A stretch of DNA of 64,000 nt. It comes from Streptomyces sp. 35G-GA-8. GTDB taxonomy: Bacteria; Actinomycetota; Actinomycetes; Streptomycetales; Streptomycetaceae. Every line of letters starts with the position of its first letter. Within the stretch, counting starts at the first letter, position 1. Location: the NCBI RefSeq assembly GCF_023534745.1, contig NZ_JAMHJQ010000002.1, positions 655,614-719,613 of the forward strand, written 5' to 3'. The notes beneath the pieces are model-generated. The model did no database searches and was not told the origin of the DNA. It saw only the letters and a list, made by a program, of their open reading frames with translations. The translations under genes were made by a program, and so were the position numbers. Of this stretch, positions 50,170 through 59,448 are shown piece after piece.

Positions 50170-51521
50170 ACTCGCCCTCTGCCTACACCGTCGGTGTCAT
50201 TCAGGTCGGCCCGGCTGACGGCGGCGACCGTCTGCGGGTCGAGGTCGAAGAGTTCGCGCAGCGCGTCCGCGTACCCGGCGCCGCCGGGCTCGCCTGCCAG
50301 CTGCTTGACCCGCACGGTGGGCGCGTGCAGGAGTTTGTCGACGACGCGGCGCACGGTCCTGGTGATCTCGGCGCGCTGCTTGTCGTCAAGACCCGGGAGC
50401 CTGCCTTCGAGGCGCGCGACCTCGCTGCTCACCACATCGGCGGCCATGGCGCGCAGCGCGACCACGGTCGGTGTGATGTGAGCGGCGCGCTGGGCGGCGC
50501 CGAAGGCCGCCACCTCGTCCGAGACGATCGTGCGCACCTGATCGACATCGGCGGCCATGGGGGCGTCGGCGGACGCCTCGGCCAGCGACTCGATGTCCAC
50601 GAACCGCACCCCGCCGAGGCGGTGCACGGCGGCGTCTATGTCCCGGGGCATGGCGAGGTCGAGCAGGGCCAGCTGGGTCGTACGGCGGTGCAGCGCCGTC
50701 TCGACGGCGCCGTAGGTCAGCACCAGACCGGTCGCGCCCGTGCAGGAGACGACCACATCGGCGCGGGGCAGCTCGTCGGCGAGGGCGTTCATGTCCACGG
50801 CGCGCGCGAGGACGCCCGTCGAGCCTGGCTCGGTCAGGATCTGTACGAGCCGGTCGGCGCGCGCGGCCGTGCGGTTGGCGATGACGATCTCGTCGACGCC
50901 GAGGCGCGCGAGTGTCGCGGCGGCCAGCGAGGACATCGAGCCCGCGCCGATCACCAGCGCGCGCTTCTTCTTGGCCCAGGCGTCCACGGCCGCGCCGGCC
51001 GCGAGCTGTTCGAGGCCGAAGGTGACCAGCGACTGCCCGGCCCGGTCGATCCCGGTCTCGCTGTGGGCGCGCTTGCCGACCCGCAGGGCCTGCTGGAAGA
51101 GATCGTTGAGCAGCCGGCCGGCGGTGTGCAGCTCCTGCCCCAGCGCCAGCGCGTCCTTGATCTGTCCGAGGATCTGGCCCTCGCCGACAACCATCGAGTC
51201 CAGCCCGCAGGCCACCGAGAACAGATGGTGGACGGCCCGGTCCTCGTAGTGCACATAGAGATACGGGGTGAGCTCCTCCAGGCCGACGCCGCTGTGCCGG
51301 GCGAGGAGCGTGGACAGCTCGGCGACCCCGGCGTGGAACTTGTCGACGTCGGCGTACAGCTCTATGCGGTTGCAGGTGGCGAGGACCGCGGCCTCGGTCG
51401 CGGGCTCCGCGGCGAGCGAGTCCTGCAACAGCTTGATCTGTGTGTCGGTGGCAAGGGAGGCCCGCTCCAGCACACTCACGGGTGCGCTGCGATGGCTCAC
51501 TCCGACGACCAGGAGGCTCAT
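50166..51521 (-). CDS. hemA: Glutamyl-tRNA reductase
   Basis: A 451-residue NADPH-dependent enzyme reducing Glu-tRNA to glutamate-1-semialdehyde, the entry to tetrapyrroles. SLLVVGVSHRSAPVSVLE opens it; Cys50 in LATCNRIELY is the catalytic thiol; GEGQILGQIKDAL, GKRAHSETGI and the Rossmann LVIGAGSMSSLAAATL follow; the dimerisation domain is at the C-terminus. Its start overlaps the rex stop by 4 bp, making it co-transcribed with rex and under Rex control. Confidence 0.96.
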   Translation of the reverse strand: MSLLVVGVSHRSAPVSVLERASLATDTQIKLLQDSLAAEPATEAAVLATCNRIELYADVDKFHAGVAELSTLLARHSGVGLEELTPYLYVHYEDRAVHHLFSVACGLDSMVVGEGQILGQIKDALALGQELHTAGRLLNDLFQQALRVGKRAHSETGIDRAGQSLVTFGLEQLAAGAAVDAWAKKKRALVIGAGSMSSLAAATLARLGVDEIVIANRTAARADRLVQILTEPGSTGVLARAVDMNALADELPRADVVVSCTGATGLVLTYGAVETALHRRTTQLALLDLAMPRDIDAAVHRLGGVRFVDIESLAEASADAPMAADVDQVRTIVSDEVAAFGAAQRAAHITPTVVALRAMAADVVSSEVARLEGRLPGLDDKQRAEITRTVRRVVDKLLHAPTVRVKQLAGEPGGAGYADALRELFDLDPQTVAAVSRADLNDTDGVGRGRV

Positions 51522-52345
51522 GCCGGCATCACCGCGGGGACGTCCCCGTCGGGTCCCTTCCGGTTCACGGCGCCGCCGCCCGTCTCCGGCGCGTCCGCAT
51601 CCGTGGCGCTCATGTCCACGGCGTCCACGGCGTCCACCGCGCCCCCGCGCTCGGCGGCCGACGCCGCTTCCGCGGCGGCCCCCTCACCGGCCTTGCGCTG
51701 CTCGTGGAAGGCGAGGATCTGCAGCTCGATGGAGAGGTCGACCTTGCGTACGTCCACGCCGTCGGGCACCGAGAGCACCGTCGGCGCGAAGTTGAGGATG
51801 GAGGTCACACCGGCGGCGACCAGCCGCTCGCAGACCTGCTGCGCGGCGCCCGCGGGGGTCGCGATGACCCCGATCGAGACGCCGTTGTCGGTGATGATCT
51901 TCTCCAGCTCGTCCGTGTGCTGGACCGGCATCCCGGCGACCGGCTTGCCCGCCATCGCGGGATCGGCGTCTATCAGCGCGGCCACCCGGAACCCGCGGGA
52001 GGCGAATCCGCCGTAGTTGGCGAGCGCGGCGCCGAGGTTACCGATACCGACGATGACGACCGGCCAGTCCTGCGTCAGCCCCAGCTCGCGGGAGATCTGG
52101 TAGACGAGATACTCGACGTCGTAGCCCACACCGCGCGTCCCGTAGGAGCCGAGATAGGAGAAGTCCTTCCGCAGCTTGGCGGAGTTGACCCCGGCCGCGG
52201 TCGCGAGCTCTTCGGAGGAGACCGTGGGTACGGAACGCTCGGACAGAGCGGTCAGCGCCCGCAGATACAGCGGAAGCCTGGCGACGGTGGCCTCGGGGAT
52301 TCCTCGGCTACGGGTCGCCGGTCGGTGAGTTCGGCCAGTTGCCAC
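51518..52345 (-). CDS. rex: Redox-sensing repressor Rex
   Basis: A 275-residue NADH-sensing repressor. The N-terminal winged helix is RSRGIPEATVARLPLYLRAL, with VNSAKLRKDFSYLGSYGTRG. The Rossmann domain has VVIVGIGNLGAALANYGG and AALIDADP. The C-terminal tail is acidic/Ala-rich with Val-Asp-Ala repeats. The GTG start (ATGRTHRPATRSR) is chosen because CAGGAG lies seven bases upstream and the protein begins as in known Streptomyces Rex. It should repress its own operon when NADH is low relative to NAD+. Confidence 0.96.
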   Translation of the reverse strand: MATGRTHRPATRSRGIPEATVARLPLYLRALTALSERSVPTVSSEELATAAGVNSAKLRKDFSYLGSYGTRGVGYDVEYLVYQISRELGLTQDWPVVIVGIGNLGAALANYGGFASRGFRVAALIDADPAMAGKPVAGMPVQHTDELEKIITDNGVSIGVIATPAGAAQQVCERLVAAGVTSILNFAPTVLSVPDGVDVRKVDLSIELQILAFHEQRKAGEGAAAEAASAAERGGAVDAVDAVDMSATDADAPETGGGAVNRKGPDGDVPAVMPA

Positions 52346-52421
52346 GGTGCTCCTGCGGGATGAGCGAGGCTGCAGGCGGTCGTATGTCCCTGGACCGCCC
52401 CGTCGAATGCAGGTTATGTCT

Positions 52422-52439
52422 TTGTGAACGCGTGCACAA
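52422..52439. promoter_or_regulatory. Rex operator (ROP)
   Basis: TTGTGAACGCGTGCACAA matches the Rex site TTGTGAAnnnnTTCACAA with a single change. It lies 77 bp upstream of the rex start. The remaining 52440-52710 between it and the glutaredoxin stop shows no gene. Confidence 0.92.
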
Positions 52440-52710
52440 AGATTGTGTCCGCTTTGTCCGAGCAAAGTGACCGGGGTCACGCGCCTCGATCCCGTGATGA
52501 CGGAACCGGCGACCACGTCAACCCGTTGCACACACGAAGGGGGCAAAACCGCACACACTCCTCAACGAATACGCCCCCGAGACCGCTCCCCTGTCCTCCC
52601 GGGACCGATCCCCGGACGCCCGGCGCCACCTCGGGGCCACTCTCGCGGTCCGGACCATGATCACCAGGGAAAACCCAGCAAAGCGCCCACGATGGTAACC
52701 GCCTTTCCCT

Positions 52711-52989
52711 TCAGCCCCCCAGTTCGCGGCGGAGCCGATCGGCGTCGACTCGCCAGAAGGTGTGCTGCTCCCCGTCCACCAGGACAACCGGAATCTGCTC
52801 CCAGTACGCGCGATGCAGCTCTTCGTCATGCGTAATATCCTTTTCCTCCCATGATGCTCCGGTCTCCGCGCACACCTTTTCGACCACGGCGCGGGCGTCG
52901 TCACAGAGATGGCACCCGGGTTTCGAGACGAGCGTCACCATCCGCTCGGCGGCCTTCTTCTTCGTCATACGTCGCAGCAGAGGACTCAT
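52711..52989 (-). CDS. Glutaredoxin-like protein
   Basis: A 92-residue thioredoxin-fold protein with VTLVSKPGCHLCDDARAVVEK (redox pair Cys26/Cys29), the cis-Pro segment IPVVLVDGEQ and FWRVDADRL. DUF836 / glutaredoxin-2 type. GGAG lies nine bases before the ATG. Read in the same direction as rex and ending 365 bp upstream of it. Confidence 0.88.
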   Translation of the reverse strand: MSPLLRRMTKKKAAERMVTLVSKPGCHLCDDARAVVEKVCAETGASWEEKDITHDEELHRAYWEQIPVVLVDGEQHTFWRVDADRLRRELGG

Positions 52990-53135
52990 GCGGCTATTCT
53001 CCGCCCGCGCCGGACGCGGTGGCGCCGGCCATCCACAGCCGGGACCGGATCACACGATCAGCGGATTAACGCACCGGCCGTGGAGAGTTCACTCCACGGC
53101 ATCCCCACGCGTCGGGAAGTACCGAACAGACTGGC

Positions 53136-53141
53136 TATGCT
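53136..53141 (+). promoter_or_regulatory. -10 element, leaderless start of the HAD gene
   Basis: TATGCT ends six bases before the ATG at 53148; no ribosome site. Confidence 0.5.
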
Positions 53142-53147
53142 CACGAT

Positions 53148-54092
53148 ATGGCCGCACTGGGATGGCTCACCCCCCGTAAGCGCTCCGCCACCGCACGGAG
53201 CGTGCTCGCAGGCGAGGCCGCAGCCGAGGCAGGACTCAGGTCCACACAGGAGTCGCACGCGGCGTCGGAGGCCGAAGCCGCCGCCACGGCGGACAAGGTG
53301 CCCGACTTCCCCGTCTTCGGGGACAACCGCGCCGCCGCCTTCTTCGATCTCGACAACACCGTGATGCAGGGCGCCGCGATCTTCCATCTCGGCCGCGGCC
53401 TGTACAAGCGGAAGTTCTTCCAGCGCCGCGAACTCGCCCGGTTCGCCTGGCAGCAGGCCTGGTTCCGGGTGGCCGGGGTCGAGGACCCCGAGCACATGCA
53501 GGACGCCCGCGACAGCGCCCTGTCCATCGTCAAGGGCCACCGGGTCTCCGAGCTGATGTCCATCGGCGAGGAGGTCTACGACGAGTACATGGCCGACCGG
53601 ATCTGGCCGGGCACCCGCGCGCTCGCCCAGGCCCACCTGGACGCGGGGCAGCAGGTCTGGCTGGTGACGGCGGCGCCCGTCGAGACCGCGACGATCATCG
53701 CCCGCCGGCTCGGCCTGACCGGCGCCCTCGGCACCGTCGCCGAATCCATCGACGGCGTCTACACCGGCAAGCTCGTCGGCGAACCGCTGCACGGCCCCGC
53801 GAAGGCCGAGGCCGTCCGCGCCCTGGCCGCCGCCGAGGGCTTCGACCTGGACCGCTGCGCGGCGTACAGCGACTCGCACAACGACATCCCGATGCTCTCG
53901 CTGGTCGGACACCCGTACGCCATCAATCCGGACACCAAGCTCCGCAAGCACGCGCGCCGGCTGGACTGGCGGCTGCGCGACTACCGGACCGGCCGCAAGG
54001 CGGCCAAGGTCGGCATCCCGGCGGCGGCCGGAGTCGGCGCCCTCGCGGGCGGCACGGCCGCCGCGGTCGCCCTGCACCGCCGCCGCCGCTGA
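53148..54092 (+). CDS. HAD-IB family hydrolase
   Basis: A 314-residue phosphatase-like protein. An N-terminal Ala/Arg-rich extension (1-55) precedes motif I AAAFFDLDNTVMQG (Asp67, Asp69). Motif II is VWLVTAAP and motif IV AAYSDSHNDIPMLSLVG, both typical of SerB-like HAD-IB enzymes. A cap is inserted between I and II. A C-terminal helix (AAAGVGALAGGTAAAVALHRRRR) could anchor it to the membrane. Conserved next to bldN in Streptomyces; the substrate is unknown. Confidence 0.9.
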   Translation: MAALGWLTPRKRSATARSVLAGEAAAEAGLRSTQESHAASEAEAAATADKVPDFPVFGDNRAAAFFDLDNTVMQGAAIFHLGRGLYKRKFFQRRELARFAWQQAWFRVAGVEDPEHMQDARDSALSIVKGHRVSELMSIGEEVYDEYMADRIWPGTRALAQAHLDAGQQVWLVTAAPVETATIIARRLGLTGALGTVAESIDGVYTGKLVGEPLHGPAKAEAVRALAAAEGFDLDRCAAYSDSHNDIPMLSLVGHPYAINPDTKLRKHARRLDWRLRDYRTGRKAAKVGIPAAAGVGALAGGTAAAVALHRRRR

Positions 54093-54180
54093 CCCGCCGC
54101 GCCGGTCCGACCCGGTCCGACCCGATCCGCCCGCAACGAGAGACACGCCCGGGAGACACGCCGCCGGGCGACAAATCGAC

Positions 54181-54218
54181 ACGTACGGCCCTGCGGGATT
54201 CCCCGCAGGGCCGTACGT
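54181..54218 (+). terminator. Strong hairpin terminator after the HAD gene
   Basis: Perfect 17-bp stem ACGTACGGCCCTGCGGG / CCCGCAGGGCCGTACGT with a 4-base loop. Just before it, 54105-54130 holds a short ccggtccgac repeat. Confidence 0.85.
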
Positions 54219-54477
54219 ACATCCGTCACTCAGGCACAACCCAGCGCGAGAGCAGACAGATCTTGACGCAATCCGATCAGTAAATGGTCACGATGTGCGA
54301 CTAGATACGCCGCTTAGGCGTCATGGAAGCGACGTAATCGATGATTTGAGCAACTGGGTGTAGCACTGCCTGTACGAAGCGTTATTCTCCTCAGACGCAT
54401 ACCGGACCCCACACGTCGCCACGACGAGTGAACGGTCCCGCACTGCACGTGATGGAAGCTCTGCCTCTGGGAGTCCC
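54219..54477 (+). promoter_or_regulatory. bldN upstream regulatory region
   Basis: 260 bp without a gene, less GC-rich than its surroundings. ggtcacgatgtgcga (54286-54300) has the TCAC/GTG-n-GA shape of a BldD-like site, and BldD is known to repress bldN in S. coelicolor. The match is partial, and no promoter elements could be fixed. Confidence 0.4.
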
Positions 54478-55272
54478 GTGTACCCACACGTCGGGGTTGA
54501 CGCCTCGGGCCTGGCTACGCTGCGCGCAACGGTCATCGACCACTTGCGCGGCTTCGTCCCCACCGCGTACGCCGTCCCCGCCCTCGCCGCACCGGCCCCT
54601 GCCGTGAGCGGCCCTATCGGTCCTTGTTATGCCCTGGCGAGCGGCGGTGCGGCGGTCGGCAGACGGGGGAGCCGAAGCAGCACCGCCGCCTCGACCACCG
54701 CCCGTCGGCCCAGCGCCGACAGCGACAGCGCCCGCATGATGGAACTCGTCGAGCGCGCCCAGGCCGGTGAGGCCGAGGCCTTCGGCCGGCTGTACGACCA
54801 GTACAGCGACACCGTCTACCGTTATATCTACTACCGCGTGGGCGGGAAGGCGACCGCGGAGGATCTCACCAGCGAGACGTTCCTGCGCGCCCTGCGCCGG
54901 ATCTCCACCTTCACCTGGCAGGGGCGCGACTTCGGCGCCTGGCTGGTCACGATCGCCCGGAACCTGGTCGCGGACCATTTCAAATCGAGCCGTTTCCGAC
55001 TCGAAGTGACCACGGGCGAAATGCTCGACGCCAACGAGGTGGAGCGCAGCCCGGAGGACTCCGTCCTGGAGTCCCTCTCGAACGCGGCGCTGCTCGAAGC
55101 CGTACGCAAGCTCAACCCGCAGCAGCAGGAGTGCGTCACACTGCGCTTCCTGCAAGGTCTCTCGGTCGCCGAGACGGCCCGCGTCATGGGCAAGAACGAA
55201 GGAGCGATCAAAACCTTGCAGTACCGAGCCGTACGAACACTGGCCCGGCTGTTGCCCGAAGACGCCCGCTGA
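54478..55272 (+). CDS. bldN: Developmental ECF sigma factor BldN
   Basis: A 264-residue sigma factor, near identical in layout to S. coelicolor BldN. The about 85-residue N-terminal extension (MYPHVGVDASGLATLRATVI to PSADSDSAR) is the pro-sequence removed in BldN maturation. Region 2 follows (ARMMELVERAQAGEAEAFGR, YRYIYYRVGGKATAEDLTSE), then region 4 (LNPQQQECVTLRFLQGLSVA, AIKTLQYRAVRTLARLL). GTG start. BldN drives chaplin/rodlin and bldM expression for aerial growth; the next gene is its anti-sigma factor. Confidence 0.96.
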   Translation: MYPHVGVDASGLATLRATVIDHLRGFVPTAYAVPALAAPAPAVSGPIGPCYALASGGAAVGRRGSRSSTAASTTARRPSADSDSARMMELVERAQAGEAEAFGRLYDQYSDTVYRYIYYRVGGKATAEDLTSETFLRALRRISTFTWQGRDFGAWLVTIARNLVADHFKSSRFRLEVTTGEMLDANEVERSPEDSVLESLSNAALLEAVRKLNPQQQECVTLRFLQGLSVAETARVMGKNEGAIKTLQYRAVRTLARLLPEDAR

Positions 55273-55549
55273 TCGCCGCTGTCCCCCCACCCTCCACCAG
55301 CCGGCCGTCCCCCCTCTGCCCACCCCCACCTCGGACCCAACTCACTGTCGGTGACGCCTCGATGACGCGCTGGTCCGATCATCCTTCGCGCGTAACCCAT
55401 GTGCCGCGCCGCTCGTTGTGCGGGATGCAGGCTCCCTGCGGTCACGCCATGCCCGCAGCCACTCACTCAATCGTGTGGATGTGCTCAAGGCGTGCAACCT
55501 TCCGGACCCCCAGGGGAGTCGATCGTCATGACGAGAGGAGGTGCCGCCA

Positions 55550-56773
55550 GTGATCGCGAACGTTTCGGCACACCGGCGGGCGAACGCCTTCGCCCAGGCC
55601 CTGGAAGACCAGACGGTCCAGGGCGCGGCGGCCGAACAGCCCGCCGAGTCGGCCGAACCGGCCGAACAGGGGCGGCTGTTGGCCCTGGCGAGTGGTCTCG
55701 GTGAACTGCCGAAACCGACGCTGGACCCCGAGGTCAAAATGGTGCAACGGGCACAGCTCGTGGCAGCCATGGAGGCCATGCTGCTGGAGGGCACAGCCGC
55801 CGGGGGGGCGACTCCGGGCCCCACGGTGCCGGAGCAGCGCAAGTCCGGACGGGGCGCCCACCGGGCCTCCCGCCTCCGGAGATTGCGCCCCAGATCCCGC
55901 TGGTCCAAGGGCCTTGCGGCGGGCGGACTCACGGTCGGTGTGGCGGCGGGCGCCTTCGGCGGCGTCGCCGCCGCCAGCTCCGACGCCCTGCCCGGTGATT
56001 CGCTGTACGGGCTGAAACGAGGAATGGAGGACTTCAAGCTCAATCTGGCGGACGACGAGTCCGACCGCGGCGAGCTGTATCTGGACCACGCCTCGACCCG
56101 GCTCAGCGAGACCCGCCGGCTGATGGAGCGTGGCCGCTCCGGCCGGCTGGACCACGAATCCATGGGCGAGATCAGGCGCACGCTCAGCGGGATGAAGCAC
56201 GACGCCACGGAGGGCCACCGCCTGCTCCATCAGGCATACGAACGGGACGGCTCGCTCGGCCCGATCGCCACCCTCTCGTCGTTCTCCGCCTCGCACCGCC
56301 AGGCCTGGAACGGGCTGCGCGAACGGCTGCCGGTCCAGCTGACGGACGTCGGCGACGAAGTCAGCTCGGTCTTCGACGCCATAGACGAAGAGGTCGCTCC
56401 GCTCCAGTCCCTGCTGCCGCGGCCACCGGAGAAGCAGACGGGAGCCACGCTTCCCGGCTCCACACCCGACTCCATCGGCTCCGGCCGTCCGAGCCATCCC
56501 TCGTCCCCCGCACCGAGCGAGGGCGGCGGAAGCGGCTCGCACACCAGCGACCGGCCCGACCCGTCCGCACCGGACTCGGACAGCGCGTCCGAGGAGGGCC
56601 TGCTCGGCGGTGGCACGGGCGGCCTGCTCGACCCGCCGCAGAGCAGCGCCACGCCGTCCCCGCCCGAGAACCAGGACAGCTCCGACCGTCCGGGACCGGA
56701 CGTCACGATCCCGCCGCTGCTGCCGGATCTGCTGCCGGGACTCGGCTTCAAGGCCGAGGACACGGATCAGTGA
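55550..56773 (+). CDS. rsbN: Anti-sigma-BldN factor RsbN (DUF5667 membrane protein)
   Basis: A 407-residue membrane protein. The cytoplasmic N-terminal domain (about 1-75: ANVSAHRRANAFAQALEDQ) is where BldN should bind. A basic stretch and a single helix (about 119-140, GLAAGGLTVGVAAGAFGGVAAAS) precede the DUF5667 domain (DALPGDSLYGLKRGMEDFKL, LYLDHASTRLSETRRLMERG, WNGLRERLP) and a long Pro/Ser-rich tail. The GTG at 55550 is preferred, with AGGAGG eight bases upstream; another GTG at 55541 abuts that site. 277 bp after bldN, with no gene between. Confidence 0.9.
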   Translation: MIANVSAHRRANAFAQALEDQTVQGAAAEQPAESAEPAEQGRLLALASGLGELPKPTLDPEVKMVQRAQLVAAMEAMLLEGTAAGGATPGPTVPEQRKSGRGAHRASRLRRLRPRSRWSKGLAAGGLTVGVAAGAFGGVAAASSDALPGDSLYGLKRGMEDFKLNLADDESDRGELYLDHASTRLSETRRLMERGRSGRLDHESMGEIRRTLSGMKHDATEGHRLLHQAYERDGSLGPIATLSSFSASHRQAWNGLRERLPVQLTDVGDEVSSVFDAIDEEVAPLQSLLPRPPEKQTGATLPGSTPDSIGSGRPSHPSSPAPSEGGGSGSHTSDRPDPSAPDSDSASEEGLLGGGTGGLLDPPQSSATPSPPENQDSSDRPGPDVTIPPLLPDLLPGLGFKAEDTDQ

Positions 56774-56805
56774 CCAGCAGTCGGTAACGGTCAGCGGCCG
56801 TACGG

Positions 56806-56842
56806 ACGAGGGGCGGTGCTCCACCGGAGCACCGCCCCTCGT
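56806..56842. terminator. Bidirectional terminator hairpin
   Basis: Perfect 17-bp stem ACGAGGGGCGGTGCTCC / GGAGCACCGCCCCTCGT with a 3-base loop, between convergent rsbN and acyltransferase genes. A cagaactcggc repeat follows at 56868-56908. Confidence 0.88.
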
Positions 56843-56906
56843 GCGTGCCCGCGTAGGCGCCCTCGTTCAGCAGAACTCAGCAGAGCTCGGCAGAACTCGG
56901 CGGAAC

Positions 56907-57962
56907 TCAGAAGAACACCGACCGCCGCTGCACCAACAACTTGTAGAGGGTGTGCTGGATCTGCTCGCGGACCTGATCCGTCAGATTGAACATCAGCATC
57001 GGATCCTCCGCCGCCTCGGGCGGATAGCCGTCCGTCGGGATCGGCTCACCGAACTGGATCGTCCACTTCGTCGGCAGCGGCAGCATCCCCAGCGGTCCCA
57101 GCCAGGGGAACGTCGGTGTGATCGGAAAGTACGGCACGCCCAGCAGCCGGGCCAGCGTCCGCGAGTTGCCGATCATCGGATAGATCTCCTCGGCGCCCAC
57201 GATCGAACACGGCACGATCGGCGCCCCCGCGCGCAGCGCCGTCGACACGAAGCCGCCCCGGCCGAACCGCTGAAGCTTGTACCGATCGCCGAACGGCTTG
57301 CCCAGCCCCTTGAAGCCCTCCGGCATCACCCCGACGACCTCGCCGCGCCGGAGCAGTATCTCGGCGTCCTCCGCGCACGCCAGGGTGTGCCCGGCCTTCC
57401 TCGCCAGCTCGTTGACCACGGGCAGCACAAAGACCAGATCGGCCGCGAGCAGCCGCAGATGCCGGTCCGCCGGATGGTTGTCGCGCACGGCGACCTGCAT
57501 CATCAGCCCGTCCAGCGGCAGCGTCCCCGAGTGATTGGCCACCACGAGCGCCCCGCCGTCAGACGGGATGTTCTCGATGCCCTTCACCTCGACCCGGAAG
57601 TAGTTCTCGTAGAGCGGCCGGATCAACGCCATCAGGACCTGGTCGGTGAGTTCCTTGTCGTACCCGAACTCGTCGATGTCGTACTCGCCGGTGAGCCGTC
57701 GGCGCAGAAACGCCAGCCCGCCCGCGAGCCGCCGCTCCCAGCCGCCGTCGGGCGCCACTTCCACTTCCGGCTCCGATTCCGGCTCGGGCTCCGGTACGGG
57801 GGCCAGCGGTCCCGGCCCCGGCTCACGTACGGCACCCGACCCCGCCCCCGGCGCCTGCGAGCGCTTCGGAGAACCGTCCTTGGCGTGCTGCCGCCGGCCG
57901 CCGGCGGAGCCACGCCTCGACCTCGGTTCATCACCGAAGGGGATGACCTTGGCATCAGCCAT
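56907..57962 (-). CDS. Lysophospholipid acyltransferase (PlsC-like)
   Basis: A 351-residue acyltransferase. A charged Pro/Glu-rich N-terminus (about 20-75) precedes the PlsC domain: VVANHSGTLPLDGLMM gives the H-x4-D motif, VGVMPEGFKGLGKPF is block III and GAPIVPCSIVGAEEIYP block IV. Probably acylates a lysolipid at the membrane. ATG with AAGGAG nine bases upstream; it starts 1 bp after the epimerase stop, so the two are one operon. Confidence 0.9.
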   Translation of the reverse strand: MADAKVIPFGDEPRSRRGSAGGRRQHAKDGSPKRSQAPGAGSGAVREPGPGPLAPVPEPEPESEPEVEVAPDGGWERRLAGGLAFLRRRLTGEYDIDEFGYDKELTDQVLMALIRPLYENYFRVEVKGIENIPSDGGALVVANHSGTLPLDGLMMQVAVRDNHPADRHLRLLAADLVFVLPVVNELARKAGHTLACAEDAEILLRRGEVVGVMPEGFKGLGKPFGDRYKLQRFGRGGFVSTALRAGAPIVPCSIVGAEEIYPMIGNSRTLARLLGVPYFPITPTFPWLGPLGMLPLPTKWTIQFGEPIPTDGYPPEAAEDPMLMFNLTDQVREQIQHTLYKLLVQRRSVFF

Positions 57963-57963
57963 G

Positions 57964-59001
57964 TCAGATGCGCTCCTTGCTGACGAGAGTGGAGAGCCGG
58001 TCGACAGTACGGGCCACCGCCTCGGGCGGCAGCAGAGCGGCACCCCGGGCGCGCGCGAAGTCCGCGAAGGCCTCCGCGGTCGTGAACCGCGGCACAAAGC
58101 CCAGTGTCTCGCGCATCTGGTCCGTGCTGACCACCCGGCCATGGGTCAGCAGCCTGATCTGTTCCGGCGCGAAGTCCGTCATACCGACCGTACGCAGCGC
58201 CGTACCGACCCAGGTCACGGCGGGCAGCGGAACGGGCACCGTGGGCCGCCCCAGCCGCCGTGAGCACTGCGAGAGCAGCAGCACACCCTCACCGGCCACA
58301 TTGAAGGTCCCGCTGTTGAGCGTCCCGCGCCGCGGCTCGTCCGAGGCGATCAGCAGGATGTCGACCACATCGTCCTCATGGACGAACTGGAGCCGGGGGT
58401 CATAACCGAAGACGGTCGGCAGCATGGGCAGCGAGAGATATTCGGCGAGCGGCGAATCCGCCGCGGGCCCCAGGATATTCGCGAAGCGCAGCACACAGAC
58501 CGCCACATCCGGTCTGCGGCGCGCGAACCCGCGTACGTACCCCTCGACCTCCACCGCGTCCTTGGCGAAGCCGCCGCTCGGCAGCGATTTGGGCGGTGTG
58601 GTCTCGGTGAAGATCGCCGGATCGCGGGGCGCGGAACCGTACACACTTGTACTGGACTTGACCACCAGCCGCTTCACCGTCGGCGACTTCTGGCAGGCGC
58701 CGAGCAGCTGCATCGTGCCGATGACATTGGTTTCCTTGACCGAGGCACGCCCGCCGGAGCCCAGCGGAGTGCCCGTCACATCCAGATGGACGACGGTGTC
58801 GACTCCGTGCTCGGCCAGAATCCGCGCGATAACCGGCTGCCGGATATCCGCGCGGACGAATTTCGCCCCGTCCAACTCATGCGCGGGTGGGACCGCGTCC
58901 ACGGCGATGACCCGGTCCACCTCGGAATGGCGCTGAACACGCCGTACGAAACGGCCTCCGAGCTGACGGGCCGCTCCTGTCACGAGCACGACCTTGCCCA
59001 A
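57964..59001 (-). CDS. NAD-dependent epimerase/dehydratase family protein
   Basis: A 345-residue extended SDR. VVLVTGAARQLGGRFVRRVQ is the NAD loop; VDTVVHLDVTG, VVKSSTSVYGSAPRDPA and FAKDAVEVEGYVRG follow. The Tyr of YxxxK is replaced (FAKDAVE), so catalysis in the usual way is doubtful; a sugar- or lipid-related role beside the acyltransferase is an inference. TTG start with GGGGAAGG upstream. Confidence 0.87.
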   Translation of the reverse strand: MGKVVLVTGAARQLGGRFVRRVQRHSEVDRVIAVDAVPPAHELDGAKFVRADIRQPVIARILAEHGVDTVVHLDVTGTPLGSGGRASVKETNVIGTMQLLGACQKSPTVKRLVVKSSTSVYGSAPRDPAIFTETTPPKSLPSGGFAKDAVEVEGYVRGFARRRPDVAVCVLRFANILGPAADSPLAEYLSLPMLPTVFGYDPRLQFVHEDDVVDILLIASDEPRRGTLNSGTFNVAGEGVLLLSQCSRRLGRPTVPVPLPAVTWVGTALRTVGMTDFAPEQIRLLTHGRVVSTDQMRETLGFVPRFTTAEAFADFARARGAALLPPEAVARTVDRLSTLVSKERI

Positions 59002-59108
59002 GATCAGCGCCTTCCCCTGAAAGTCTCCGTGGCCGCCACCGTATCGGGTCGGTATCGCCCCGGCGTGACCGCACGACGCGCCACACCATTTCTTTGACCG
59101 GCAAACAC

Positions 59109-59143
59109 CGCGGCCCTCCCACCATGTCGGTGGAAGGGCCGCG
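59109..59143 (-). terminator. Terminator of the bS22-like gene
   Basis: Arms CGCGGCCCTCCCACC / GGTGGAAGGGCCGCG, 15 bp with one mismatch, 5-base loop, 20 bp past the stop. Confidence 0.8.
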
Positions 59144-59162
59144 AATGCACGAACAGCTGCCG

Positions 59163-59261
59163 CTACTTCTTGTTGCGACGCTGAACGCGGGTGCGCTTGA
59201 GCAGCTTGCGGTGCTTCTTCTTGGCCATCCGCTTACGCCGCTTCTTGATAACAGAGCCCAC
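59163..59261 (-). CDS. bS22-like small ribosomal protein (AURKAIP1/COX24 domain)
   Basis: A 32-residue, very basic protein: [20 protein letters not shown] then [11 protein letters not shown]. This is the actinobacterial extra 30S protein bS22 type with the COX24 signature. GTG start, GAGGG upstream. Its length and composition make it easy to miss in annotation. Conserved next to bdtA. Confidence 0.93.
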   Translation of the reverse strand: MGSVIKKRRKRMAKKKHRKLLKRTRVQRRNKK

Positions 59262-59448
59262 GACTACCCTCGCTCACTTCTCTTCACTCGGTGCGGGGCG
59301 TCTGGGCCCACACGACCTACGTCGGCCTAGCCTACCCGCCGCCGAGTGAGGGACGTAATCCGAGGGACACCCGAGGTGATTCTCCCGGCGCCACGCACCC
59401 CGTCGCGACACGCGCCGCGACGGGGAACGAGCCGTACCGGTCTCGGCA

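Noticed and set aside
52346-52558. N-terminal extension of Rex
   Set aside because: The extra codons cover the Rex operator and promoter; the GTG at 52345 has a good ribosome site and the known protein start.
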